From NCBI GenBank assembly GCA_965222765.1, contig CBDCVG010000041.1:224613-288612 (forward strand): a DNA stretch of 64,000 bases. The letters run 5' to 3'. Position numbers and translations under genes: made by a program. The notes below the pieces were generated by a model. The model was not told the origin of the DNA and did no database searches. It worked only from the letters and a program-made list of their open reading frames with translations. Positions 51,451 through 59,680 of this stretch are shown here, one piece after another; position 1 is the first letter of the stretch; each line of letters opens with the position of its first letter. This DNA is from Caldora sp965222765. GTDB lineage: Bacteria; Cyanobacteriota; Cyanobacteriia; Cyanobacteriales; Coleofasciculaceae.

Positions 51451-51516
51451 GGGCGAAGCATTCGGACAGAAAAACTACGGTTTCAGAAGATAAATTATCG
51501 CCCGAATGCTTCGCCC
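51451..51516. repeat. GGGCGAAGCATTCGG inverted repeat
   Basis: GGGCGAAGCATTCGG (51451-51465) and CCGAATGCTTCGCCC (51502-51516) form 15-bp perfect arms around a 36-bp loop. It is a common dispersed cyanobacterial repeat type. The rest of 51387-51727 has no gene. Confidence 0.8.
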
Positions 51517-51727
51517 CTACATCTAATTTTGGTTAATGAATCGGTGATTTAGAATACGATCGCTTCTTGGTTTTCTTAGTAAAAAATAATAAATATTTAC
51601 AAATCGCGAAATACTACTTAGTATAAGGGTTGTGCCGATCGCCTGATCCAAGAAAGTTAATTCCTCCCTACCTTTAAAAGGTGGGGAGAAATGTCGAATG
51701 TTGTTTAATTTCCCTCGAGAGAAGCTC

Positions 51728-51913
51728 CTAACTAATAAAGCATTGTTGGATCACTCCCTTAGTCAGATTTTCCTGAGCCATTTTCAGACGAATTGCATCA
51801 ATCAATAACTTCTCTAATTCTTGACGCGGAATATTCTTGGCTAGCTCCTGATACTTGCGTAAGTCAAACTGCTGCTCAATGCTTAAAGAGAAATCGGGAA
51901 GATTCGGTAACAT
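51728..51913 (-). CDS. nblA: NblA-family phycobilisome degradation protein
   Basis: 61 residues. The NblA pattern is visible: SLSIEQQFDLRKYQELAKNI, then ELEKLLIDAIRLKMAQENLT, with the helical hairpin and the conserved LSxEQQF start. NblA acts as an adaptor that recruits Clp protease to phycobiliproteins during nitrogen or sulfur starvation. A longer than usual C-terminal tail (KGVIQQCFIS) replaces the normal end; binding residues near the C-terminus may be altered. Confidence 0.85.
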   Translation of the reverse strand: MLPNLPDFSLSIEQQFDLRKYQELAKNIPRQELEKLLIDAIRLKMAQENLTKGVIQQCFIS

Positions 51914-52055
51914 AGTTGTGTCTCCTTGTAAAAGTAAACCAGTATCTTGTTAGTGCCTTAAGTTTTTGTCACCGCTGAGCATTGAACTCTTCCCTTATCT
52001 CTATTGTTATGAGAACAGGGAATCTCTACTCCACCTCTACTTGCATAAAGGAGGA

Positions 52056-52166
52056 CTAGTACCGCTGCGCGGAATTAAGAATTAAGAATTAAGAATTAAG
52101 AATGCTTATAGAGTAAGGATTCTATCGATCTCAAACTGGTCCCTTATTTCCGCCGCGCTGCACTAG
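52056..52166. mobile_element. CTAGTACCGCTGCGCGGAA element, copy 2 (complete)
   Basis: Begins CTAGTACCGCTGCGCGGAA, contains four GAATTAA-type heptamers and ATGCTTATAGAGTAAGGATTC, and ends TTCCGCCGCGCTGCACTAG, an imperfect inverted repeat of the start. Nearly identical to 8865-8972. The remaining 51914-52455 spacer holds no other feature I can support. Confidence 0.8.
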
Positions 52167-52455
52167 GTTTGAGGCTTTTAAAGTGGCAAAAATTTTTTAC
52201 ACTAACCTGCCTTAAAAGTTGCCGGAGAGAAACTCTTGAGGCAAAGGTTCTCAACCAGCGTCATTGCAACGAAAGAACAACCACAAGGACAAGTTGAGTT
52301 AAGCTGTGAGTTACTCCCGGCTGTGGGTTGGTAAATTCACATTTCAGTAACCTTCTAAATCGTCTGCACAGAGGTTTTGATTTTTGAATGAACAGTTGGC
52401 AACCTCTTATGTAAGTTATGTTAACACATTCTTGACAAGATAGACGACTTCTGTA

Positions 52456-52483
52456 TTGACATTCAATAATATTTGTGTACTAT
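52456..52483 (+). promoter_or_regulatory. Strong sigma70-type promoter
   Basis: TTGACA at 52456-52461 and TACTAT at 52478-52483 with a 16-bp spacer. It faces the small ORF at 52508 that has been cut by the IS left end. Confidence 0.5.
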
Positions 52484-52507
52484 GACAACAAGACAGACAC
52501 CCTTTTG

Positions 52508-52654
52508 ATGTTGCAGGAGGTTCTTAACTCTGGTTTTGATTCCTGGGAGTTTCATACCTCTCTGGCTCCAGTAGCCTTGATTATCTTGAGTTACTTTACC
52601 TTAATGTCGGCAGAAGGCTCCCGCTATAACCGAGGCGGATTGATCGAGGCGTAG
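52508..52654 (+). pseudogene. Small membrane-type ORF interrupted by the IS left end
   Basis: MLQEVLNSGFDSWEFHTSLA then PVALIILSYFT before the IS boundary at 52600, after which the frame runs 17 codons into the element. Joining the sequence after the right end (54301) would give a protein of about 37 residues. The hydrophobic segment and the promoter upstream suggest a small membrane protein, such as a photosystem or toxin-like peptide. Family not recognised. Confidence 0.35.
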
Positions 52655-52731
52655 CCGAGTACCGACAATGGTTTAGCGGTGAGATGAATGCCGACCAGCT
52701 AACAATTGAGCGGCAGGGAATCCAAATAATT

Positions 52732-52949
52732 AGGGCTTGCTGAATAAGTCGTAACTTTCGGGTTTGAATAGGTGGTAGGTGGTAGGTGGCAGGTGGTAGG
52801 TAAGGGAAAGAGGTGGTAGGTGTTAGGGATTTTTGACTTACGGTGCAAGGAAATTGAGCCAAAAGATACAATTTCCTTGCACGCCTGCTAGGCATAAAAT
52901 GATTGAAAGCAAAGTATGGTATAGTTTACACACTTTTGCAGCAAGCCCT
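52732..52949. mobile_element. MITE with AGGGCTTGCTGAATAA ends, copy 2, nested in the IS
   Basis: 218 bp between AGGGCTTGCTG and CAGCAAGCCCT with TAATTA-type flanks. The interior has GTAGGTGG heptamers and a perfect 14-bp hairpin GTGCAAGGAAATTG...CAATTTCCTTGCAC. Related to 39049-39267 over its whole length. Nesting shows that the IS arrived first. Confidence 0.85.
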
Positions 52950-52984
52950 AATTATACCTGTATTCGCAGTGGGTAACAGATGTT

Positions 52985-54277
52985 ATGCTTGGTCTCATGC
53001 TAGTAATTGAAGCCAAGCTCAAAGGAACCAAAGTTCAGTACAGCAAGTTGGATGAAGCAATCCGAACAGGGCAGTTCATCCGCAACACCTGTTTGCGCTA
53101 TTGGGAAGATAACAGACGGGTCACTCGTAACGACCTCCAAAAGCTTTGCGCCCTACTAGCTAAGGACAAACTTGCCCCTTGGGCGAAAAAACTTAACTCC
53201 CAAGCAAGGCAGGCTCACGCTGATAGGGCATGGTCTGCCATTCAGCGTTTTTATGAAAACTGTAGATTAGGAAAACCCGGTAAAAAAGGCTATCCTCGCT
53301 ACAAAAAATTCAGTCGTTCCGTCGAGTACAAAAATTCAGGGTGGAAATTGTCTGCTGAGAGAAGGACTATAACTTTCACTGATGGTTTTCAAGTCGGAAT
53401 GATGGATTTGTGGAGTTCTAGGGATTTAGTTTGGACCAGGGAAAAACAAATCCGAAGAGTTCGAGTCATAAGACGTGCTGACGGCTACTATGCTCAGTTC
53501 TTAGTGGATTGGGATAGACGAGAGAAGCATGAATTTCAAGGGAAAATGACGGGAATTGATTTAGGACTAAAAGAGTTCTATACCGATTCCGATGGAAATA
53601 CTGTTGACAACCCTCGATATTTGAGGAAATCCGAACGAAGATTAAAGATGCTTCAACGTCGGGTTTCCCAGAAACATGTTGAAAAGAAGAAACAGTCTAA
53701 CAGATACCACAAGGCACGCAAGGCTTTAGCGAAGCAACATCTGAAGGTAAGTAGACAGCGTGAAGACAAAGCTCGTAAAGATGCTTTGGCGCTAGTTAAG
53801 TCGAAAGATTTAATTGTCTACGAGGACTTGAAGATACAAAACATGGTAAAAAATCACCAGCTAGCTAAATCCATCAGCGATGCATCTTGGTATCGATTCA
53901 CCAAATGGCTTCAATACTTTGCCAAAGTGTATGGTGTGATAGTTATTGCTGTAGCGCCTCACAATACAACTGTTGATTGCTCATGTTGTAAGGCGAAGGT
54001 GAAGAAAACACTTAGCAGCAGAACACATAAATGCAGTAGTTGTAAAACGGTATTAGACCGGGACCATAACGCAGCCAAAAACATCTTGAAAAAAGGATTA
54101 TTGTTATTAGCTGAATATTTAAACGGTACTGTAGGGCATACAGAATCCGGAGCCAAAAGCTCGAAAGCGCAGGGAGAAACTGACCTCTGGCTCAGGAACG
54201 GAGACGCTCTGGTTCTAAGTCGGCTCGATGAACTGCGAACCAAGAACTCTTGGGAATCCCCCGCTATACCTCGTTAG
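52985..54277 (+). CDS. tnpB: TnpB RNA-guided nuclease (IS605 OrfB), tnpA-less element
   Basis: 430 residues (a start at ATG 52997, MLVIEAKLKGTKVQYSKLDE, is equally possible). RuvC motifs: MTGIDLGLKEFYTDSDG, IVYEDLKIQNM and LDRDHNAAKNIL. Zinc finger CSCCKAKVKK...CSSCKTVL. All catalytic acids are intact. It is distinct from the first TnpB in sequence although the element ends are related. The guide would start right after 54300 (AGTAATGAGTCAG). Confidence 0.93.
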   Translation: MLGLMLVIEAKLKGTKVQYSKLDEAIRTGQFIRNTCLRYWEDNRRVTRNDLQKLCALLAKDKLAPWAKKLNSQARQAHADRAWSAIQRFYENCRLGKPGKKGYPRYKKFSRSVEYKNSGWKLSAERRTITFTDGFQVGMMDLWSSRDLVWTREKQIRRVRVIRRADGYYAQFLVDWDRREKHEFQGKMTGIDLGLKEFYTDSDGNTVDNPRYLRKSERRLKMLQRRVSQKHVEKKKQSNRYHKARKALAKQHLKVSRQREDKARKDALALVKSKDLIVYEDLKIQNMVKNHQLAKSISDASWYRFTKWLQYFAKVYGVIVIAVAPHNTTVDCSCCKAKVKKTLSSRTHKCSSCKTVLDRDHNAAKNILKKGLLLLAEYLNGTVGHTESGAKSSKAQGETDLWLRNGDALVLSRLDELRTKNSWESPAIPR

Positions 54278-54376
54278 AGGTTAGCGGAGGGAGGATGTCA
54301 AGTAATGAGTCAGATTTCTAGGAGAAAAGAGCCTTGTTGGCAATACAATAGTACCGTCCATTCCCCGCGGCATCCC

Positions 54377-54751
54377 ATGACTGACCTACTCTCCCAACTC
54401 AAAGATGCGATCGCAAATTTATATTGGATTAGCGCAACTGATGAGCTGTGGGAAGCACTGACCTTTGATGAGGAACCCACTACTGAAGCCATCGCCAAGC
54501 TTTCAGAAAAGACACCCATTAAAACCAGAGACTTCGAGACATTCTTCAAAAATGCCACCACAGAGCAAGATTGGCACGGTGAGGAAGATAAAGCCGATGT
54601 CCAGCGCTACAAAGCCCTAGTGAAATTATTGCAAGAAAACCTTGAAGCGCTCACCATCTACACAGCAGGAGAAGTTGAAGCAGATATTTTTGTGACGGGT
54701 AGGACTGAAGAAGGATGGATTGCCCTAAAAACACTGTCAGTGGAATCTTAA
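54377..54751 (+). CDS. nuiA: Nuclease A inhibitor (NuiA-like)
   Basis: 124 residues from ATG 54377 (MTDLLSQLKDAIANLYWISA). The NuiA pattern includes ISATDELWEALTFDEEP, TFFKNATTEQDWHGEEDKAD form and a final AEVEADIFVTGRTEEGWIAL-like strand set (VEADIFVTGRTEEGWIALKT). NuiA binds the active site of the NucA nuclease tightly. It is convergent with the nucA-like gene, 48 bp apart. The longer start at 54305 reads repeat-derived sequence and is unlikely. Confidence 0.9.
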   Translation: MTDLLSQLKDAIANLYWISATDELWEALTFDEEPTTEAIAKLSEKTPIKTRDFETFFKNATTEQDWHGEEDKADVQRYKALVKLLQENLEALTIYTAGEVEADIFVTGRTEEGWIALKTLSVES

Positions 54752-54752
54752 G

Positions 54753-54778
54753 AATTTAGAATTTAGAATTTAGAATTC
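54753..54778. repeat. Heptanucleotide repeat AGAATTT
   Basis: Three to four AGAATTT units between the convergent nuiA and nucA genes. Confidence 0.7.
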
Positions 54779-54799
54779 TTTTTTTCTTCATTCTGCCTT

Positions 54800-55792
54800 C
54801 TAATGCTCATTACTCATTACTCGACTCTCAAGAACTTCCTCAATTTCATCGGGTAACTCTTCAAAGAAGTCATACCCCGTTAGCATCTCCAGTTGATCAA
54901 CCGTTGTCAGATAATCTTGCCAGTCGGTATGCTTCACCGACTCATTGTTAGGGATATTAACAGCAATAGTCTCAGTGAAATGACCATCAGCACCAGCAAC
55001 CAGAATCACCTTCCATGTACTCTCTGGAATGACAACGCCATTTTTGATAGTGCCAGCATTACCCAGCGGACCTGCTACAATATACACTGCTTCATTGTCC
55101 AACTCAGTAATCAGCTCCCGCTCATAATTTTCCAGCTCCCGCCAAACCTCTCTGTTATTCGAGGGACTTTGGGGCATCATATTGGACATTAAGAAAGTTG
55201 CGCTGTTATCTTCCTTATTACTATCTCGATCCGCACTAGGAGCAATGTGCCCGCGATCATACCCACTTCTCGTATAATCCCGTGGTGTAACCTTATAGCA
55301 TGGCACATCAGGATCTGGGCGGAAATTATCCGCGCGTTCGACTTCTCCCATGTAACTTGCATCCACTATCCAAGATACCCAATTAGCGAGGTTGTGAGAG
55401 CAATTATATGAGATTACAAACTGCTCCTTGGGGATTAGATAATTATTGAGATCAGTATCAGCATCACTAGGATTACCAAACTTAATTTGTTTGAACACCA
55501 ATTCTGAAGATGACTTAGGTTGAGGAGGTTCACTCACTTCAGGCTCGACTTTTTTAGCCTTGGGCGAACCAGGGAGACTAGTGCAAACACGTCCATCGCC
55601 ATCCCTATCAAGCTGGAAGAAATCTTCAACAAAAACATCAAACACTGCTTGCGCTTCAGGTTGCGTAGCAAAGTCACTGCAATTACAATCAGTTAGGACG
55701 CATTCTGGTAAATTCAAAGCCTCAACTCTAGGAGTGAAGAAGACCAAACCCAAGCAGGCAAAAGCCACTATCATTAAAAATATTCGTTTCAT
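54800..55792 (-). CDS. nucA: DNA/RNA non-specific endonuclease (NucA-like)
   Basis: About 330 residues from ATG 55792 (MKRIFLMIVAFACLGLVFFT, a signal peptide). After an excalibur-like Cys/Asp segment (CVLTDCNCSDFATQPEAQAV ... DRDGDGRVC) the nuclease domain has the DRGH motif GYDRGHIAPSADRDSNKED, MSNMMPQSPSNNREVW and YIVAGPLGNAGTIKNG. The His and Asn are the catalytic and Mg-binding residues. It is secreted, so its inhibitor NuiA protects the cell from uptake of mis-targeted enzyme. Confidence 0.93.
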   Translation of the reverse strand: MKRIFLMIVAFACLGLVFFTPRVEALNLPECVLTDCNCSDFATQPEAQAVFDVFVEDFFQLDRDGDGRVCTSLPGSPKAKKVEPEVSEPPQPKSSSELVFKQIKFGNPSDADTDLNNYLIPKEQFVISYNCSHNLANWVSWIVDASYMGEVERADNFRPDPDVPCYKVTPRDYTRSGYDRGHIAPSADRDSNKEDNSATFLMSNMMPQSPSNNREVWRELENYERELITELDNEAVYIVAGPLGNAGTIKNGVVIPESTWKVILVAGADGHFTETIAVNIPNNESVKHTDWQDYLTTVDQLEMLTGYDFFEELPDEIEEVLESRVMSNEH

Positions 55793-55903
55793 CTGTACCA
55801 CTTTGTCAGCCAATCTATAAGATCATCACATACAAACGACCCCTCAGGACTCAACAGCAAGTGCGATAAAGCTTTGGAAGCTTTGCTGAAACTAACAGTA
55901 GTT

Positions 55904-56019
55904 ACCCCTCTTCTGTCAGACTCCGAAAAATAGGGGTCAAACCCTGATTCTCTCGTTAGGTATCGTTGGCTGTAATGACGGAATATCGTCAGAATTTCGG
56001 AAAGTGACAGAAGAGGGAT
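55904..56019. mobile_element. TA-flanked MITE, copy 2, at the UPF0182 start
   Basis: 116 bp almost identical to 18414-18531. Its right inverted repeat supplies GTGACAGAAGAGGGATATC, which reads in frame into the UPF0182 gene and offers a spurious GTG start at 56004. Confidence 0.85.
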
Positions 56020-56063
56020 ATCAGAAGAGACTCATTGCTCATGAGAGCTGGCTAATCAAATCT

Positions 56064-59000
56064 ATGATATCTAGACGTTTCTGGAACCAATTCTTTCGCT
56101 CTATTACTGTACTACTGGGACTTTTGCTAGCTTGGGATTTGCTGGCTAACTTGGTAGCAGAAATTTTATGGTTTGATGAAGTTGATTATCTCAGCTCATT
56201 CCTCCTGCGCTTCCAAACTCAATTGGGTTTGTGGTTCCTTGTATGCTTCATCTCGGTTGGGTTTTTACTAGGTAACCTGTTTCTGGCAAACCGACTTAAG
56301 CATAAAAAAGAGAGTGCCTTGGCAACGGATGCAAATATTAATCAAAAAGGCAACAATCTCTGGGATTACCAATCTAGGCAAACTTACTCCTACAAAACCA
56401 GCAACAAAGTTCAACCAATAGGACAGACAACACTAAACTTGTCTGTGGGAGTTCAACAGCCACCTTTGTACCGCCGCACTCAAGGGGTTGGTATAGCATC
56501 AGCAACACAGAAGGAAACAAAAACTCATCAAAGGTTTCCTCCCTTAACTTTGGGTTTGCGATCGCTACTGTTAGTAATTGTACTGTTATGTACCCTTGCC
56601 AGTTTGATGCTGCTCCACTACAGCATCATCACTTTTTCCCTTTGGGAGCCAGATTTAAGTGCCCCTCATATTACTCCACCACTTCCGGCTTCCTTTAATT
56701 GGATGTCCCTCAAACAGCTGTTGCTACCACAGCCTTCTGGCATAGAACAAATTTGGCAGCTAGGTTTTGTTGCTGTTGTTATAGTTGCCCTGGTTATCAA
56801 GCCTCAGTTTTGCTTAAGTGCGATCGCTATTGTACTTTCTTTATTCTGGTCTGTTTTACTGTCTTGCCAGTGGAGCCGGGTTTTGGAGTACTTCCATCCC
56901 ACTGCTTTTCAAGTTGCAGAGCCTCAATTTGGACATGATATTAGCTTCCATATATTTAGCTTACCTGTGTGGCAGTTGTTGGATTTTTGGCTAGGGGGAC
57001 TGTTTCTCTTTGGCTTAGTAGCAGTAGTAATAATTTATCTAGCTTCAGGAAATAGCCTCTCTCAGGGGAAATTTTCCGGGTTTTCTCCAAACCAGTTACG
57101 TCACTTGTCTGGACTTAGTACTCCTTTGGCAGTGATAGCGGCTTGCCGTTATTGGTTCTCTCGCTACCAATTGCTCTATTCCCATCGTGGAGTTTCTTAC
57201 GGCGCTGGTTATACCGACGTCAATATTCAATTGGGCGTTAATACAGGTTTGACTATTCTAGCCTTAGCGATCGCTATTTTTTTTCTGTCAAGAACAATTT
57301 TCTCGTTTCGACGTTTTAAAACAACTGCTTGGCTAGTAATAGGGTTGTGGGGACTGTATCTAGTAGTAGAAGTAATAGTAGGTGTAGCTCTACCAGCTCT
57401 GGTGCAGCGCTTCATCGTTCAACCCAGCGAATTAGCAAGAGAAAAACCTTACATTGAGCGTAGCATTGCTTTGACTAGGACAGCCTTTGACTTGGATGAT
57501 ATTGAAGTTAAAGCTTTTGATCCAGAAGGTAAACTTACTAGGACTGAGTTAAAAGAAAATGATCTAACAATTCGCAACATCCGCCTCTGGGATACGCGCC
57601 CGATTCTAGAAACCAATCGTCAGCTACAACAAATCCGACTCTACTATAAATTTCCCGATGCTGATATCGATCGTTACACTTTAAAGGTAGAGCAGGAAGG
57701 AAGAGGGACACGGGGAGCTGGGAGAGCTGAGGGAGCTGGGGGAGACAAGGGAGATATTCCCAAACAACCAACAACCAACAACCAACAACCAACAACCAAT
57801 ACAACAGAAAAACAACAAGTAATTATTGCAGCAAGGGAACTAGATTACAACACTGTTCCTGAAGAAGCAAAAACTTGGGTCAACAAACACTTAATCTATA
57901 CTCACGGTTATGGTTTTACCCTCTCTCCAGTCAATACAGTTGATAAGGGGGGATTGCCAGACTACTTTGTTAAGGATATTGGTACTGGAGCAGATCCTAT
58001 TCAAGCAGGGACATTATGGACATCAAGTGAACAAATTCGGGATTCTATTCCCACTAGCACACCCCGAATTTACTTCGGAGAGTTGACTAATACCTACGTG
58101 ATGACCTCAACTAAAACAAGGGAATTGGATTACCCGAGCGATGAAGATAACGTCTATAATACCTACGATGGTAACGGTGGGATTGCACTAGGCTCGATTT
58201 GGCGTCGGTTATTGTTTGCTCAGTATCTTAAAGACTGGCAAATGTTACTGACTGGTAACTTTACCTCTCAAACAAAGCTACTATTCCGTCGCAATATTAA
58301 CCAGAGAATTCGCGCGATCGCTCCCTTTTTACGCTACGATTATGACCCTTATATTGTGAGTGCTGATATTGGTAATGACAACAGGCTTGGTACTGACAAC
58401 TATCTCTACTGGATAGTTGATGCCTATACTACCAGCGATCACTATCCCTATTCTGACCCTGGCCAACATGAATTCAACTACATTCGCAACTCTGTAAAAG
58501 TTGTTATTGATGCCTATCATGGTGACATCAATTTTTATGTTGCCGATCCCCAAGATCCAATTATTCAAACCTGGATTAAGATTTTCCCTAATCTCTTCAA
58601 ACCCTTAGAAGCAATGCCAGAGGCTCTTCGTAGCCATATTCGCTACCCTGAGGACTTATTCCAAGTACAATCTGAGCGGCTGTTAATCTATCATATGACC
58701 GACCCCCAAGTCTTTTACAATCGGGAAGATTTGTGGCAGAGTCCCCAGGAGATTTATGGTGCCGAAGCGCAACCATTGGCACCTTACTACCTGATTATGA
58801 AACTGCCGACAGAGACATCAGAAGAGTTTATTTTGCTCCACCCCTATACTCCAGCTAGGCGCAACAACTTGATTGCTTGGTTAGCTGGGCGCTCTGATGG
58901 TGCTCAATATGGCAAACTACTTTTATATCAGTTTCCCAAGCAGGAATTGATCTATGGACCAGAACAGATTGAAGCGTTGATTAATCAAGATCCAACAATC

Positions 59001-59309
59001 TCTGGGCAAATATCTCTGTGGAATCGTCAAGGTTCAAGGGCAACTCAAGGTAATCTTTTGGTAATTCCCATTGAGCAATCTTTACTCTATGTTGAACCCT
59101 TATATCTGGAAGCTGAGCGCAACAGTCTACCGACTTTAGTCAAGGTGATTGTCGTCTACAACAACCGGATTGTCATGGCAGACAATCTCGAACAAGGACT
59201 CAATGCTATTTTTGAGCCAGAGGAACAGTCAACACCAGCAATTATTCGTCAGTTAGGGGAAGAAATCCTACCGTTAGGAGAAGAAATCCTACCGTTAGAA
59301 GTAGAGTAA
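56064..59309 (+). CDS. UPF0182 (COG1615) large membrane protein
   Basis: About 1081 residues from ATG 56064 (MISRRFWNQFFRSITVLLGL); the MITE-derived GTG at 56004 is unlikely. The N-terminal half has about seven membrane segments (LLLAWDLLANLVAEILWFDE, ACRYWFSRYQLLYSHRGVSY). The C-terminal half is extracytoplasmic, with the family motifs NKHLIYTHGYGFTLSPVN and FGELTNTYVMTST and a final GQISLWNRQGSRATQGNLLV. Residues about 543-580 are translated from GGGAGCTG and CCAACAA heptamer repeats. Function unknown. Confidence 0.92.
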   Translation: MISRRFWNQFFRSITVLLGLLLAWDLLANLVAEILWFDEVDYLSSFLLRFQTQLGLWFLVCFISVGFLLGNLFLANRLKHKKESALATDANINQKGNNLWDYQSRQTYSYKTSNKVQPIGQTTLNLSVGVQQPPLYRRTQGVGIASATQKETKTHQRFPPLTLGLRSLLLVIVLLCTLASLMLLHYSIITFSLWEPDLSAPHITPPLPASFNWMSLKQLLLPQPSGIEQIWQLGFVAVVIVALVIKPQFCLSAIAIVLSLFWSVLLSCQWSRVLEYFHPTAFQVAEPQFGHDISFHIFSLPVWQLLDFWLGGLFLFGLVAVVIIYLASGNSLSQGKFSGFSPNQLRHLSGLSTPLAVIAACRYWFSRYQLLYSHRGVSYGAGYTDVNIQLGVNTGLTILALAIAIFFLSRTIFSFRRFKTTAWLVIGLWGLYLVVEVIVGVALPALVQRFIVQPSELAREKPYIERSIALTRTAFDLDDIEVKAFDPEGKLTRTELKENDLTIRNIRLWDTRPILETNRQLQQIRLYYKFPDADIDRYTLKVEQEGRGTRGAGRAEGAGGDKGDIPKQPTTNNQQPTTNTTEKQQVIIAARELDYNTVPEEAKTWVNKHLIYTHGYGFTLSPVNTVDKGGLPDYFVKDIGTGADPIQAGTLWTSSEQIRDSIPTSTPRIYFGELTNTYVMTSTKTRELDYPSDEDNVYNTYDGNGGIALGSIWRRLLFAQYLKDWQMLLTGNFTSQTKLLFRRNINQRIRAIAPFLRYDYDPYIVSADIGNDNRLGTDNYLYWIVDAYTTSDHYPYSDPGQHEFNYIRNSVKVVIDAYHGDINFYVADPQDPIIQTWIKIFPNLFKPLEAMPEALRSHIRYPEDLFQVQSERLLIYHMTDPQVFYNREDLWQSPQEIYGAEAQPLAPYYLIMKLPTETSEEFILLHPYTPARRNNLIAWLAGRSDGAQYGKLLLYQFPKQELIYGPEQIEALINQDPTISGQISLWNRQGSRATQGNLLVIPIEQSLLYVEPLYLEAERNSLPTLVKVIVVYNNRIVMADNLEQGLNAIFEPEEQSTPAIIRQLGEEILPLGEEILPLEVE
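57690..57800. repeat. Intergenic-type repeat inside the UPF0182 coding sequence
   Basis: A GGGAGCTGGGGGAGA block is followed by about four CCAACAA heptamers, the same order as the spacers at 61162 and 63512. It keeps the frame (encoding GRGTRGAGRAEGAGG, then PTTNNQQPTTN). Confidence 0.85.
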
Positions 59310-59435
59310 GTTTCTGTATTTCCTCCTTTGAGTCACATTGATATCCCACCAGATGAAGTCTTATTGACACCCTTATTGACACAACCGGGCGAGTTGATTA
59401 GATAGAACCTAAGCGAAGCGTTGCGTAGGGGGTAT

Positions 59436-59487
59436 GGGGGAGGCGCTCCGTCCCCCATCGGGGGGTTTGGGGGGCTGGCCCCCCAAA
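59436..59487. repeat. GC-rich palindromes
   Basis: ATGGGGGAGGC...TCCCCCAT and TTTGGGGGGCTGGCCCCCCAA are nested inverted repeats downstream of the UPF0182 gene. The 59310-59680 spacer shows no gene. Confidence 0.65.
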
Positions 59488-59680
59488 GAGAAACTTCCAT
59501 CTTTTGGGAGAATCAATGCGCTAAAAGCACGATCGCTAAGCACTTCAACTTGCTTGTCAGCCCCTCAAACGGAAGTCCCTAACGGTACCCAAATCTTGCA
59601 GAATTCTAAATTTGCTAGACTAGCAGGTACGAGATTTATCAGTCAACCCTCTCTGTCCTAATAGCACCAGGAAGCTATCA

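Larger units (their letters stand above)
52600..54300. mobile_element. TnpB-only relative of the IS605 element
   Basis: Shares the left end CTTAATGTCGGCAG (52600) and the right end CCCCCGCTATACC...GGTTAGCGGAGGGAGGATGTCA (to 54300) with the 14752-16585 element. It lacks tnpA, and its left interior is replaced by a MITE at 52732-52949. It could move only with TnpA supplied in trans. Confidence 0.8.
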
